Assembly (NCBI GenBank): GCA_047601745.1
Contig: JASGIS010000001.1
Span: 1,054,001-1,118,000, forward strand
Reading direction: 5' to 3'
Source: JAKPAM01 sp047601745
GTDB taxonomy: Bacteria > Pseudomonadota > Gammaproteobacteria > Burkholderiales > Burkholderiaceae_E
DNA length: 64,000 nt
Position 1 is the first letter of the stretch; the number at the start of each line of letters is the position of its first letter. The notes beneath the pieces were generated by a model. It saw only the letters and a list, made by a program, of their open reading frames with translations, was not told the DNA's origin and ran no database searches. Shown here piece by piece: positions 7,942 through 16,735 of this stretch. The translations under genes were made by a program, and so were the position numbers.

Positions 7942-9117
7942 TCACTTGCGCTGATAATCGGACGGCGGTACGAACGCGCTGTCGCTGACCGGCATCACGG
8001 CCAGCGTGCCAACCTCGCGCTGGAACGTGATCATCGGCGCCGCCCCGCCGGCCGCGGGCTTGCTGCCCGAGAGCGCGCCGAGCATGCCGCCCAGGCCGCC
8101 GGCGCCGGGCGACGCCGCATCGCGGCAAACGCTGCCCTCGGTCGTCCACGACATCGTCGTCCGGATCGGGTAGCCGCGGATCTTGCGCATCTCGGCGGCC
8201 ATCGCCTGCATCGTCTTCGCGTCGTTCGCGTCCATCCCCTTGATGAAGCGGCTCATCGCATCGACGATGTTGCGCGGCACGTAGCGGCCGACCGGATTGT
8301 CGCCGCCGCCGACCGCGGCCAGGTAGCGCCGCTGGAACGCCTCGTCGATCTGCTGGACCTCGCGAACCTGCCCGGTTTCGGGCGTGGTCCACAGGTCGAG
8401 GCGGATGTCGTTGGTGTTGCGCCGCCCCTGCCCGTCCTCGAGCGCGATCGTCCAGACGACGCCGTACGACTCGGTCGCGAAGCCATGGATCGTGCGCCGC
8501 TCGCCGCTGGTCGTCACCTTCAGCTCGTTGCGCTTGATCGACACCGGGCAGGTCGGCTCGGACGGCTTCTTTTCGCCGCTCTTGTCGCCGTTGCCGTCCT
8601 GTCCGCCGGGTTGCGACGACGTGGCGCAGCCGGTGATCGGACATTCGCTGTACAGACGCTTGGCCGGTTCCAGCTCCCAGACCAGCTTGCGGTCGATGCG
8701 CGTGATGCCGGTCCGGCGGCCGTCGCCGGCGACGGTGCGCATCAGCCAGTTGTCGAAACGGGTCTGCGCGTCGCTGCGGCGCATGTCGGCGCGCGTCGCC
8801 GTTCGCGTCTGCCCCCGGATCACCGGCATGATCGCGCCGTCGACCGAATAGCGCGACTCGACGACCGCCGTCGGTGCGGTCGCCCCATCGGTCGCCAGCG
8901 CGGGCAGCGCGGTGTCGTCGGCCCCCTGGGCGCCCGCGCCGCTGCCCGTGCCGCAGCTGCCCGTGCCGCTGCTGCCCGAGCCCGTTGCGCCGCCCGAGCC
9001 GCCGAGCGGATTGCCGATGCCGGCGCACCCGGCCAGCAGCGCGGCGACGGCCAGCAGAACGCCCGCGCGGCGGACGGCCCGCGCGCCGTGCGAGACCTTC
9101 GAACGAATCCCTTGCAT
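7942..9117 (-). CDS. Hypothetical lipoprotein
   Basis: 391-residue exported protein. Start 9117 follows GGGAGGTGACG and gives a lipoprotein signal with the lipobox LLAGC at residues about 24-28. A Gly/Ser-rich spacer (GGSGGATGSGSSGTGSCGTG) precedes a region with several cysteines, including CPITGC and CPVSIKRNEL. The C-terminal half has RKIRGYPIRTTMSW and TFQREVGTLAVMPVSDSAF, which vaguely recall DUF4412-type periplasmic proteins. I do not recognise the family with certainty and assign no function. It ends convergently with the TonB receptor. Confidence 0.75.
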   Translation of the reverse strand: MQGIRSKVSHGARAVRRAGVLLAVAALLAGCAGIGNPLGGSGGATGSGSSGTGSCGTGSGAGAQGADDTALPALATDGATAPTAVVESRYSVDGAIMPVIRGQTRTATRADMRRSDAQTRFDNWLMRTVAGDGRRTGITRIDRKLVWELEPAKRLYSECPITGCATSSQPGGQDGNGDKSGEKKPSEPTCPVSIKRNELKVTTSGERRTIHGFATESYGVVWTIALEDGQGRRNTNDIRLDLWTTPETGQVREVQQIDEAFQRRYLAAVGGGDNPVGRYVPRNIVDAMSRFIKGMDANDAKTMQAMAAEMRKIRGYPIRTTMSWTTEGSVCRDAASPGAGGLGGMLGALSGSKPAAGGAAPMITFQREVGTLAVMPVSDSAFVPPSDYQRK

Positions 9118-9244
9118 CGTCACCTCCCGTCGAATGCGAAGAACGCGAGGCTCCGATCTTAGGGGTTTCGTCCGGACGCGACGACGATCATTTTGAGGAG
9201 TCGCCGGCGAGCGGACGAGATCGATCCCCCGGCGCGGGCAGGCC

Positions 9245-9874
9245 TCAATCGAACAGGGTTTCCGTGCGACCGAGGCGCACGTGCTCGAGCAGCGTCCGCA
9301 ACTGCGAGCCGAGCACCCGATGCTCGGACAATGCCGGCAAGGCGTCCACAAGGTAATAAGCGGCGCCGGTCGTCTCCGCCGTTGAGGTCAGCAACCGGCC
9401 TCCTTCGACGCGACACAGGAAGAACGCCTTGTACGCGTGCGGAATCTGCGGCGGATGCGGATGCTTGAGCTTGTCCCACAGCGCCAGCAGCCGCACCGCA
9501 CGGACCGTCAGCCCAGTCTCTTCCAGGCACTCGCGCTCGACCGCCTCGCGCGGCGATTCGCCGATGTCGCACCAGCCGCCGGGCAGCGTCCAGGCGCCGT
9601 CACTGGCTTCGCGGACCAGCAACACATCGTGACGCTCGTCGACGATGAGCGCGCGCACGTCGATCTTGGGCGTCGGATAGCCGGAATCGGCGGTCAACCA
9701 GGCCGCCAGGTCGCGATCGGCGTCGACCAGGGACTTCGCCAACATCTGCTCGGTCGCCCGGCGCAACAGATGGAAGCGCTCGATGTCGTGGACATTCTTC
9801 GAGAACGTCAACCCGGCCTGCACGGTGGCGTTCACGAGTTCGAGATAGCGCAGCAATTCAGGCCTGGGATCCAT
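9245..9874 (-). CDS. NUDIX hydrolase with N-terminal helical domain
   Basis: 209-residue hydrolase. The NUDIX box GWCDIGESPREAVERE followed by CLEETGL fits the Gx5Ex7REUxEExGU pattern and binds the catalytic metal. About 65 residues with LLRYLELVNATVQAGLTFS precede it, which is the helical domain of the ADP-ribose pyrophosphatase (YjhB-like) subgroup. Start 9874 (ATG) is preferred over an upstream TTG. Likely reaction: hydrolysis of a nucleoside diphosphate linked to another group, perhaps ADP-ribose or NADH; substrate is unproven. It stands alone between the lipoprotein gene and a LysR gene on the same strand. Confidence 0.9.
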   Translation of the reverse strand: MDPRPELLRYLELVNATVQAGLTFSKNVHDIERFHLLRRATEQMLAKSLVDADRDLAAWLTADSGYPTPKIDVRALIVDERHDVLLVREASDGAWTLPGGWCDIGESPREAVERECLEETGLTVRAVRLLALWDKLKHPHPPQIPHAYKAFFLCRVEGGRLLTSTAETTGAAYYLVDALPALSEHRVLGSQLRTLLEHVRLGRTETLFD

Positions 9875-9933
9875 GGATGTCGTCGCCAAGGGACGGGCTC
9901 TCGCCGCCGGAGCGAGCAGGATAGCGCCCGGAC

Positions 9934-9969
9934 GGCATCGGCATCGGCATCGGCATCGGCGTCGGCATC
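9934..9969. repeat. Hexanucleotide repeat (GGCATC, six copies)
   Basis: Six head-to-tail GGCATC units, the fifth GGCGTC, fill most of the gap between the NUDIX start and the LysR stop codon. The last unit overlaps the LysR stop. Such short-unit arrays can change length by slippage. Confidence 0.85.
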
Positions 9970-10909
9970 ACGCCGCCTGCGCCGCCAGGTGCCGGGCCAA
10001 TCCTTCATGCAGCGCATCGAACACGACGCGGCAGCGCGCGCTGTGGCGCAGGTCCTCGTGCATCGTGATCCAGGTCGGCAGCAACCAGCCGATCTTCTTC
10101 GGCAGCACGCGGCGAAGCGCGGGATCGCGGCGTGCCAGCGAGACCTGGCAAACGCCGATGCCGGCACCAGCGCGGATCAGCGCGAGCTGCACGAGGTTGC
10201 TGTCGGCGCGCAACGCGAAATCGTCGCGGCCGATGCCCGGCCACTGGCCGGACATCGATCGCACGAACGGCGTCTCGGCGTCGTAACCGATCAGCGCATG
10301 GGCGGCGAGCTGATCGACGCCGCGCGGCGCGCCGCGCGCGTCGAGATAACGGCGATGGGCGAACAGTCCCAGTTGCAGGTCGCCGACCTTGCGGGCCAGC
10401 AACTGCTCCTGCGTCGGCGCGGTCATCCTGACGGCCAGGTCGGCCTCGCGGTGCAGCAGGTCCTGCAACTGGTTGCTCAGCACCAGCTCGATCCTCAGCG
10501 CCGGATGGCGCTCGCGCAGCGACGCGAGGATCGCCGGCATCACCTCGACGCCGATGACCTCGCTGGCGGTGACGCGAACCGTGCCGCGCACCGAATCCTC
10601 GTCGCCCCGACCGCCCTCCTGCTGGCCGTCGGCGGCACGACGCAACGCGGCCTCGCTGCTGGCCATCGCCCGCGCGAACGGCATCAGCGCGAGCGCGGCC
10701 GGCGTCGGCAGCAGGCCGGTCGGCGAGCGCGTGAACAAAGGCAGTCTGAACGCGCGCTCGAGTTCGGCGATGTGGCGGCCGACCGTGGGCTGCGTGCTGC
10801 CGAGCGCGCGCGCCGCCTCGGACAAGGATCCGTGCTCGATCGCTGCCAGCAGCGAGCGATAACGATCCCAGGCGATGCGCGGCGAAATGTTGCGACGTCG
10901 GACGTTCAT
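9968..10909 (-). CDS. LysR family transcriptional regulator
   Basis: 313-residue regulator. The N-terminal winged helix reads YRSLLAAIEHGSLSEAAR then LGSTQPTVGRHIAELE, the standard LysR DNA-binding element. The co-inducer domain starts near GTVRVTASEVIGVEVMPAIL and includes LLHREADLAVRM. Start 10909 is the ATG that places the helix about 15 residues in; an ATG further upstream is possible. It is divergent from the aminotransferase gene at 11015, with about 105 bases between, so it most likely controls that pair. An imperfect GCAT-N6-ATGC inverted repeat at 10911-10924 could be part of its site. Confidence 0.9.
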   Translation of the reverse strand: MNVRRRNISPRIAWDRYRSLLAAIEHGSLSEAARALGSTQPTVGRHIAELERAFRLPLFTRSPTGLLPTPAALALMPFARAMASSEAALRRAADGQQEGGRGDEDSVRGTVRVTASEVIGVEVMPAILASLRERHPALRIELVLSNQLQDLLHREADLAVRMTAPTQEQLLARKVGDLQLGLFAHRRYLDARGAPRGVDQLAAHALIGYDAETPFVRSMSGQWPGIGRDDFALRADSNLVQLALIRAGAGIGVCQVSLARRDPALRRVLPKKIGWLLPTWITMHEDLRHSARCRVVFDALHEGLARHLAAQAA

Positions 10910-11014
10910 GGCATACGAAAATGCATGGCTGCACGGCATTCTTCGCCAATTCCGTTTGACCGGCAAGTTCCGCAGACTGCACGCATCGCATTCGCCACCG
11001 AACGGAGAAAGACG

Positions 11015-12358
11015 ATGAACGATCCCGCCTCCCGCGCACCGGCGCTGATGGATCTGACCGCCCGCCCCGCCGCCGTCATGCAGCGCGGCCTGGGCTCGTG
11101 GCTGTACGACACGAACGGCAAGCGGTACCTGGACTTCGTGCAGGGATGGGCCGTCAACAGCCTCGGACACTGTCCGCCGGCCGTTGCCGAGGCGCTGGCC
11201 GCCCAATCGCGACGGTTGATCTCACCGAGCCCCGCTTATCACAACGACGCCGCGATCGCGCTGGCGGACGCACTGGTCGCCAACAGCCCGTTCGACCAGG
11301 TCTTCCTGTGCAGCAGCGGCGCGGAGGCCAACGAGGGCGCGATCAAGCTCGCGCGCCGTTGGGGCGTCGAGCATCGGGGCGGTGCGTACGAGATCATCAC
11401 GTTCGACGATTCGTTCCACGGGCGGACGCTGGCGACGATGGCGGCTTCGGGCAAGCCGCAGTTCCGCGGACTGTTCGAGCCGCAACCGGCGGGTTTCGTC
11501 AGCGCGCGGCTCAACGACATCGAGTCGGTGCGTGCGCGGATCGGCGAGCGGACCGTTGCGGTGATGATCGAGCCGATCCAGGGAGAGGCCGGCGTCGTGC
11601 CCGCGCGGGCCGACTTCCTGCGCGATCTGCGCGCGCTGACCGACGCGCACGGCCTGCTGCTGATCGTCGACGAGATCCAGACTGGCGTCGGCCGCACCGG
11701 CGATCGCTGGGGCTTCGAGCACGCCGGCATCCGGCCGGACGTGATGACGGTCGGCAAGGGAATCGGCGGCGGCGTGCCGTTGGCGGCGCTGCTGGCCACG
11801 CGCCGGGCCGCCTGCTTCCGGCACGGCGACCAGGGCGGCACGTATACCGGCAATCCGCTGATGGCGGCGGTCGGCAAGGCGGTGCTCGACCAGGTCTTCG
11901 AGCCGGCGTTCCTGGCCGGCGTGCGGCGCCGGGGACGTCGCCTGGCGGACGGATTGACGACGCTGTCGCATCGGCATGCGCTCGGCGAAGTGCGTGGCCG
12001 CGGCCTGCTGTGGGCGCTGGACCTGGTCGAGCCGATCGGCGCCGAACTGGTCTCGCGCGCGTTCGACGCCGGCCTGCTGCTGAACGCGCCGCGCCCGCAC
12101 CTGCTGCGCTTGATGCCGGCGCTGAACGTCGGCGACGACGAGATCGAACGGATGCTGTCGATGCTCGACGCGGTGCTGGACGGCCTGCCGTCGAAGCGGC
12201 AACGGGACCGGCTCGCGCCGGCGTCTGCCGTGTCCGAGGCGTCTGTGACGTCCGCGACGTCTGTGGCGTCTGTGGCGTCTGCGGCGTCTGCGGCGTCTGC
12301 GGCGTCTGCGGCATCTGCGACGAACGAGGCGGACTCGGCGATCGAGGTGCGGCCATGA
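11015..12358 (+). CDS. Class III aminotransferase (acetylornithine transaminase-like)
   Basis: 447-residue PLP enzyme. It shows NSLGHCPPAV, the phosphate-binding SSGAEANEGAIKLARRW, DSFHGRTLATM, the cofactor-ring motif VDEIQTGVGRTG and the Schiff-base lysine in TVGKGIGGGVPLAAL. The closest class by eye is acetylornithine/succinyldiaminopimelate aminotransferase. GGAGAAAGACG precedes the ATG. The C-terminus carries about 30 extra residues of Ala/Ser/Val repeats encoded by a 9-base tandem array, beyond the normal family end at DGLPSKRQ. It is coupled by ATGA to the epimerase gene and divergent from a LysR gene, so it is probably catabolic or specialised rather than the core arginine enzyme. Confidence 0.9.
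   Translation: MNDPASRAPALMDLTARPAAVMQRGLGSWLYDTNGKRYLDFVQGWAVNSLGHCPPAVAEALAAQSRRLISPSPAYHNDAAIALADALVANSPFDQVFLCSSGAEANEGAIKLARRWGVEHRGGAYEIITFDDSFHGRTLATMAASGKPQFRGLFEPQPAGFVSARLNDIESVRARIGERTVAVMIEPIQGEAGVVPARADFLRDLRALTDAHGLLLIVDEIQTGVGRTGDRWGFEHAGIRPDVMTVGKGIGGGVPLAALLATRRAACFRHGDQGGTYTGNPLMAAVGKAVLDQVFEPAFLAGVRRRGRRLADGLTTLSHRHALGEVRGRGLLWALDLVEPIGAELVSRAFDAGLLLNAPRPHLLRLMPALNVGDDEIERMLSMLDAVLDGLPSKRQRDRLAPASAVSEASVTSATSVASVASAASAASAASAASATNEADSAIEVRP
12239..12319 (+). repeat. 9-base tandem repeat in the aminotransferase 3' end
   Basis: About nine degenerate to perfect copies of the unit GCGTCTGYG, the last four nearly identical. In frame it encodes ASV/ASA/TSV triplets. Unit length keeps the frame, so copy-number change would only lengthen or shorten the tail. 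Confidence 0.85.
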
Positions 12359-13488
12359 GCGCCGCGCCTTCTTCGGTGCTGGTGCTCGGCGCGACCGGAG
12401 GCGTCGGCGGGCACGTCGCGCGCCGGCTGGCGGCCGAAGGCTGGTCGGTGCGAGCGATGGCGCGGCGCGTTCCCGCGGCATCGCGGTCGCCTTCATCCGG
12501 GCTCGCCCGTCCACAATCAGCGTCGGCGTCCGCATCACCATCACCATCATTACCCTCGCCCGCACTGCCGACGAGTGACGACCTGATCGATTGGTGCGTC
12601 GGCGATGCGATGCGCGAATCGGACGTGCGGCGCGCCGCGGCCGGCTGCGAGGTGATCGTACACGCGGTGAATCCGCCGTCCTACCTGGCATGGTCGCGCA
12701 CCGTGTTGCCGATGCTCGAGCACACGATCGCCGCGGCGCGCGCATCGGGCGCGACGGTCGTGCTGCCGGGCACCGTCTACAACTTCGGACCGGATGCGTT
12801 CGACGATCCGCATGAAGACGCGCCGCAACACCCGCTGGCGCGCAAGGGCGCGATCCGCGTGGCGATGGAGCGGCGGCTGGCCGAAGCGAGCGAGCGCGGG
12901 GTGCCGGCCATCATCCTGCGCTGCGGCGATTTCTTCGGTCCGCGCGCCGGCAACAACTGGCTGTCGCATGCGATGATCCCGAGCGACGGTCAGGTGCGAC
13001 GGATCTGGCGGATCGGCCCGGCCAACGTCGGCCATCAGTGGGCCTACCTGCCGGACGTCGCGGCCGCGCTGGTACGAGTGCTGGCCGAGCGCGACCGCCT
13101 CGGCCCCTTCACGCGGCTGCACATGGCCGGACACTGGGACGCCAGCGGCGAAGACCTCGCGCGGATGATCCGCGACCGGATCGCCGCCGACGGCCATCAC
13201 CCTGCATCGATCCGCGCGTTCCCATGGTGGGCGATCCGGATCGCCGCGCCGGTGCACCGCCTGTCGCGCGAACTGATCGAGATGCGCTACCTGTGGCGCA
13301 CGCCGCTGCGCATGGACAATGCACGGCTGCGGGCGTTGATCGGCACCGAGCCGCATACGCCGCTCGCGCCGGCGATCGATGCCACGCTGATCGATCTCGG
13401 CATCGTCAGCGGCGTCGGCGGCGTGCCGCCGGGAGGCGGGACGATCCGAAACCGGCCGGGCCCCGTTCGCGGCTCGCTGTCCGCTTAG
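12355..13488 (+). CDS. NAD(P)-dependent epimerase/reductase family protein
   Basis: 377-residue extended-SDR protein. The Rossmann motif LGATGGVGGHVARRL is at residues 10-24, followed by VIVHAVNPPSY, TVYNFGPDAF and RCGDFFGPRAGNNW. The catalytic YxxxK is not obvious, as in several atypical extended SDRs. An unusual Ser/Ala/Pro-rich insert (residues about 42-75, SASASASPSPSLPSPALP) interrupts the Rossmann half after the second strand. The ATG overlaps the aminotransferase stop as ATGA. Substrate unknown; nucleoside-sugar or aldehyde chemistry is possible. A short decayed copy of its C-terminus lies at 16525. Confidence 0.82.
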   Translation: MSAAPSSVLVLGATGGVGGHVARRLAAEGWSVRAMARRVPAASRSPSSGLARPQSASASASPSPSLPSPALPTSDDLIDWCVGDAMRESDVRRAAAGCEVIVHAVNPPSYLAWSRTVLPMLEHTIAAARASGATVVLPGTVYNFGPDAFDDPHEDAPQHPLARKGAIRVAMERRLAEASERGVPAIILRCGDFFGPRAGNNWLSHAMIPSDGQVRRIWRIGPANVGHQWAYLPDVAAALVRVLAERDRLGPFTRLHMAGHWDASGEDLARMIRDRIAADGHHPASIRAFPWWAIRIAAPVHRLSRELIEMRYLWRTPLRMDNARLRALIGTEPHTPLAPAIDATLIDLGIVSGVGGVPPGGGTIRNRPGPVRGSLSA

Positions 13489-13513
13489 CGCCTGTCCGAT
13501 CGAAGGTCGAGCC

Positions 13514-15472
13514 CTATAACGGCGGTCGGAAACGCAGCACCGGTTCGGGTACCGGGTCGTAGGACTGCCGGACGCCGCGCACCTCGTCGAACGCCGACTC
13601 GAAGCGCTCCATCGCCTTCAGACAATCCATCAGTGCGGTCGCCTGGCTCGGCGTCAACGCATCATCGCCGCGCAGCGGTGTCTTGTAGACCGCACGTCCG
13701 ATCTGCCGGGCGAGCGACATCGCATGAGGCGTGTGCCGGGCCGCGACATGCAGGCCTTCGGAACGCTCCATCAAGCCATGCACGAGGACATTGAAGCGGA
13801 CCCAGCGATGTTCGTCCCAGCCCGGCTTGGTGCGCCCGTCGGCACCGGGCGCGAACTTATCGAGCAACGCGTCGGCCGCCTTGTCGCCGTACCCGGCGAC
13901 CCGCTCGACGGTCTGCGCGGGCATGTCCAGATTCATGCCGCCTTCCGAATCATCGAGCCGAATGCGAACGATCCGGTCCCTGACGCCCGGCATTCGCGAC
14001 GCCGTCGTGTCCTTCCAGTTCTGAGCCGCCGTCACGATGCCGGCGATGAAACCGCCGAACTGCTTCCAGGGATCGGCGTCATGGTCGACCCCCTTCCACT
14101 GGTCCGCCCGTCCCTGCGTATGAAAATCCGGTAGCCAGACGGGATCCGGATAAGCGGGACGCATCGATTCGAGCGTCAGGCCGAAGGTCGGCCACCTGGG
14201 AATCGCCGAATCGAACAGATGAATCGGAAAGTTCGAAGCGATGCCGCCGTCGCTGAACCAGCCTCGCCGCATCGTCCTCTCGGATCGCTTCGGCACGTAG
14301 TCGACGGACCATAAAGGGACCGCGGAGATCAGCATCGGAAAGCTCAGGCTCAGGCGCGCGGCCACGATGATGGGCAGGTCCTTGCAGGACAGCTCTCTCA
14401 ACCCGGTCGGCACGCTCGAGGCCGGCGGATCGATCAGTTCGCCGGCCTTGTCGCGAGCGGGCTCGTAGCTTTTCGCGCCCTTCTTCAACCGCTGCATCAC
14501 CGCCGGCGGAAAGTAGCCTTGCAGGTCCGCGGGCAGAAAGAACAGCCGGCTCGACTCATCGTCGATCGGAAACAGGAACGGACGACCGTGCGCGAGGCTG
14601 GTCGTGAAAATCTGCAGGTCGATCGACCGGCGGTCTTTTCCGGCTCGGGTCATTCCCCGTTTATCGACAGCAGGCCAGTCTTCGGGCGGGAAGCCCTTGG
14701 CCTCCCACAATTGGCCGAACGTCAGCGGCCGATCCGGCGGCAGGCCCGCGATCTCCTGGATCTTCTCGTGCAACCACGCCGTCAACGGCGGCGCAGCGTC
14801 GACGGCGCCCGGACGGCTCGGACCGCCGTTGCACAGGCCCATGCCGTTCGGCACGAAACCGGTCGTGATATCGCGAGCCAAGCCGACCAGCAGACCCGCC
14901 AGCATCCCGAGGCCGCCGGCCAGCACGGCCGCCACGGCGATGACGGGCCACTGCTCGGCCGCACCGCAGTGATCACCTGCTGCGCATCGCCCGAGCACCA
15001 GCCACCCGACCAGCGCCAAGGCGATCAACGAACCCGATCCGATCGCGTATCGATAAGCGACGAGCAATCCCTTCGAGATCGCCAGCCAGCGCTGTCCCGT
15101 TCCGCCGGCATTCAGACTGCGAACGAGCACCGAGAACAGGCGCCGGGTTCGCGGTTGCGGCTGGAACAGCGACAGCAGCGTCGATTTCGACGGATCACCG
15201 TCACTGGGCGTCGCGAGCTCGCGCGGCAGCTCGGCCAGGATCCGGAAACCTTCCAGCCCGCCGCCGTTTCGGCGCCGATACTCGGCCGCCGCGGTAAGCG
15301 CCGCCGCGATCGCCCCGGCCGACGTGCCGCCGATCGATCTGAATCGGTACTGTCCGGCAAGGCGGGCGATCGCCTTCGGATAGACGACGCCGCTCGTGAT
15401 GCCGCCCTTCATCACGATGTCGCAGAACTGGTCTTCGGGTGGGCCGTTGCGTTCGTCGCTGCGTGCGTCCAC
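13514..15472 (-). CDS. Patatin-like phospholipase with internal membrane segments
   Basis: 652-residue lipase-type protein if the GTG at 15472 is used; GGGGA lies seven bases before it, and the longer frame upstream reads as arginine-rich non-coding sequence. The oxyanion loop VMKGGITSGVVYP, nucleophile elbow GGTSAG (Ser near residue 49) and the Asp of SDGGIASNFP (near 406) form the patatin Ser-Asp dyad. Two hydrophobic stretches around residues 142-195 (LIALALVGWLVLG, VIAVAAVLAGGLGMLAGLLVG) lie inside the patatin domain and suggest inner-membrane anchoring. Expected activity: acyl hydrolysis of phospholipids. An ATG at 15667 would overlap the divergent DUF938 gene. Confidence 0.82.
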   Translation of the reverse strand: MDARSDERNGPPEDQFCDIVMKGGITSGVVYPKAIARLAGQYRFRSIGGTSAGAIAAALTAAAEYRRRNGGGLEGFRILAELPRELATPSDGDPSKSTLLSLFQPQPRTRRLFSVLVRSLNAGGTGQRWLAISKGLLVAYRYAIGSGSLIALALVGWLVLGRCAAGDHCGAAEQWPVIAVAAVLAGGLGMLAGLLVGLARDITTGFVPNGMGLCNGGPSRPGAVDAAPPLTAWLHEKIQEIAGLPPDRPLTFGQLWEAKGFPPEDWPAVDKRGMTRAGKDRRSIDLQIFTTSLAHGRPFLFPIDDESSRLFFLPADLQGYFPPAVMQRLKKGAKSYEPARDKAGELIDPPASSVPTGLRELSCKDLPIIVAARLSLSFPMLISAVPLWSVDYVPKRSERTMRRGWFSDGGIASNFPIHLFDSAIPRWPTFGLTLESMRPAYPDPVWLPDFHTQGRADQWKGVDHDADPWKQFGGFIAGIVTAAQNWKDTTASRMPGVRDRIVRIRLDDSEGGMNLDMPAQTVERVAGYGDKAADALLDKFAPGADGRTKPGWDEHRWVRFNVLVHGLMERSEGLHVAARHTPHAMSLARQIGRAVYKTPLRGDDALTPSQATALMDCLKAMERFESAFDEVRGVRQSYDPVPEPVLRFRPPL

Positions 15473-15665
15473 GATGCCGTCCCCTATCGCGATGACGTGC
15501 CGGAAGACCGTTATCGCAGCCGCGACCCGGGTCGTCAATCGTCTGACTTCGGTAGTGCGGACGACGTCGCGGCCCCGCCTGCGCCGACGACTTCGTACCT
15601 CGTCCTCCGAACCCGGTGCCGGGTTACCATCGCGGCAACTCCCCGTGCTCCGCGCTGCCTTCGCC

Positions 15666-16289
15666 ATGACGAAACCCGTCTCTCCGGCCAAGCCGTTCTC
15701 CCCCGCCTGCGAACGCAATCGCGGCCCGATCCTCGACGTATTGCGCCGCTGGCTGCCGGACCGGCATCGCGTGCTGGAGATCGGCTCCGGAACCGGACAG
15801 CACGCGGTCCATTTCGCGGCGCGCTTCGCGCACGTCGAGTGGCAGAGCTCGGAACGCGACGATCCGGCGCTGGCCGGCATCGCGCGATGGCTGGACGAGG
15901 CGGGCCTGCCGAACACGCCGGCGCCGATGCGGCTCGACGTCGATCGTCCGGAGACCTGGCCGGCGTCGCGCTTCGACGCGGTCTTCACGTCGAACACGCT
16001 GCACTACATGCCGGCCGCGTCGGTGCACCGGCTGTTCGCGCTGCTGCCGGCCGTGATGAGCGACGACGCGCTGCTGATCGTCTACGGGCCGTTCAACATA
16101 GACGGCCGCTACACGAGCGACAGCAACGCCCAGTTCGACGTCTGGCTCAAGGGGGTCGATCCGTCGTTCGCGATCCGCGACCGCGACTGGGTCGACCAGT
16201 TGGCCGTCGGCGCGGGGCTGGCGCTGGTCGAAGACAATCCGATGCCGGCGAACAATCGCTGCCTGGTCTGGCGGCGTGGGGGCTCGTAG
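15666..16289 (+). CDS. DUF938 family SAM-dependent methyltransferase-like protein
   Basis: 207-residue protein with the class I methyltransferase motif VLEIGSGTGQHAVHFAARF near residues 36-54, then FDAVFTSNTLHYM and the C-terminal DSNAQFDVWLK and MPANNRCLVWRR. These are the conserved blocks of DUF938. The target of methylation is unknown. It runs divergently from the patatin gene, with about 190 bases between starts if the GTG start of that gene holds. No partner gene is obvious; the island with gene debris begins right after its stop. Confidence 0.88.
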   Translation: MTKPVSPAKPFSPACERNRGPILDVLRRWLPDRHRVLEIGSGTGQHAVHFAARFAHVEWQSSERDDPALAGIARWLDEAGLPNTPAPMRLDVDRPETWPASRFDAVFTSNTLHYMPAASVHRLFALLPAVMSDDALLIVYGPFNIDGRYTSDSNAQFDVWLKGVDPSFAIRDRDWVDQLAVGAGLALVEDNPMPANNRCLVWRRGGS

Positions 16290-16735
16290 TACCAGCCCAG
16301 CGCCCCCCAGGCATTGAGGTCACGCAGGAACGAGGTCGGCGAATTCGGCCCCGACAGTCCGTGCCCGATCACCAGATCGTCATCACGGCTTTCGAGCCGT
16401 TCGAGCCGGCCGGACAGCGCGAACCGGGTGCGCCACGATCACACGGCTAAGAATCCGCCGACGAACGATATCGGACGCGCGACGCTCGGCAGGGTTCGCA
16501 TTCGGGTCGCCTGCGCCGCGGGTACTGATCGGCGCCCAACCACATGCACCGCCGGCGCCGGCGATCGATGCCATGCCGGCCGACCTCGGCGTCGAGGGCG
16601 CAGCGTCGCGCTGTCGAAACCATCGAGAGCGCGCTGCCCGACGCCTGCCGAAAAGCGATGATGATCGACTGGAAGTGCCCTCATCCGTTTCGCCCGAAAA
16701 CGCTATAGTGGCTGCATCACGATCAGGATAGAGAC
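16290..16735. other. Intergenic stretch with gene debris
   Basis: No intact gene is visible in these 446 bases. On the minus strand, 16293-16435 reads LSGRLERLESRDDDLVIGHG and then LSGPNSPTSFLRDLNAWGAL, protein-like but unrecognised and without a start or stop of its own. On the plus strand, 16525-16607 is a decayed epimerase tail, listed separately. A likely promoter region for the epoxide hydrolase lies near 16690-16735. Confidence 0.5.
16525..16607 (+). pseudogene. Relic of an epimerase-family C-terminus
   Basis: In frame from 16525 it encodes LIGAQPHAPPAPAIDAMPAD then LGVEG. The intact epimerase at 12355-13488 ends with LIGTEPHTPLAPAIDATLID then LGIVSG. The match also holds at DNA level (ccggcgatcgatgcca is shared). 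Just upstream, cgcctgcgccgc resembles the LRA of the intact gene but is out of frame. It is a frameshifted fragment of a paralogue, left by a deletion or partial duplication. Confidence 0.65.

Noticed and set aside
5606..9028. Very long open frame (1140 codons) on the minus strand
   Set aside because: It lies antisense to the TonB receptor and in another frame of the lipoprotein gene. The translation is Arg/Gly/Ala-rich without motifs, as expected from high-GC DNA.
9934..9969. GGCATC array as a CRISPR or regulatory iteron
   Set aside because: Units are contiguous with no spacers and the array partly covers a stop codon, so a simple slippage repeat is the better reading.
9437..11014. Extension of the aminotransferase frame 1.6 kb upstream
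   Set aside because: The upstream part is antisense to the NUDIX and LysR genes. A ribosome site and the conserved N-terminus fix the start at 11015.
15473..15997. Longer patatin protein starting at 15997 or 15667
   Set aside because: The extra residues are Arg/Ser-rich and partly antisense to the DUF938 gene; the GTG at 15472 has a ribosome site just before the conserved domain.
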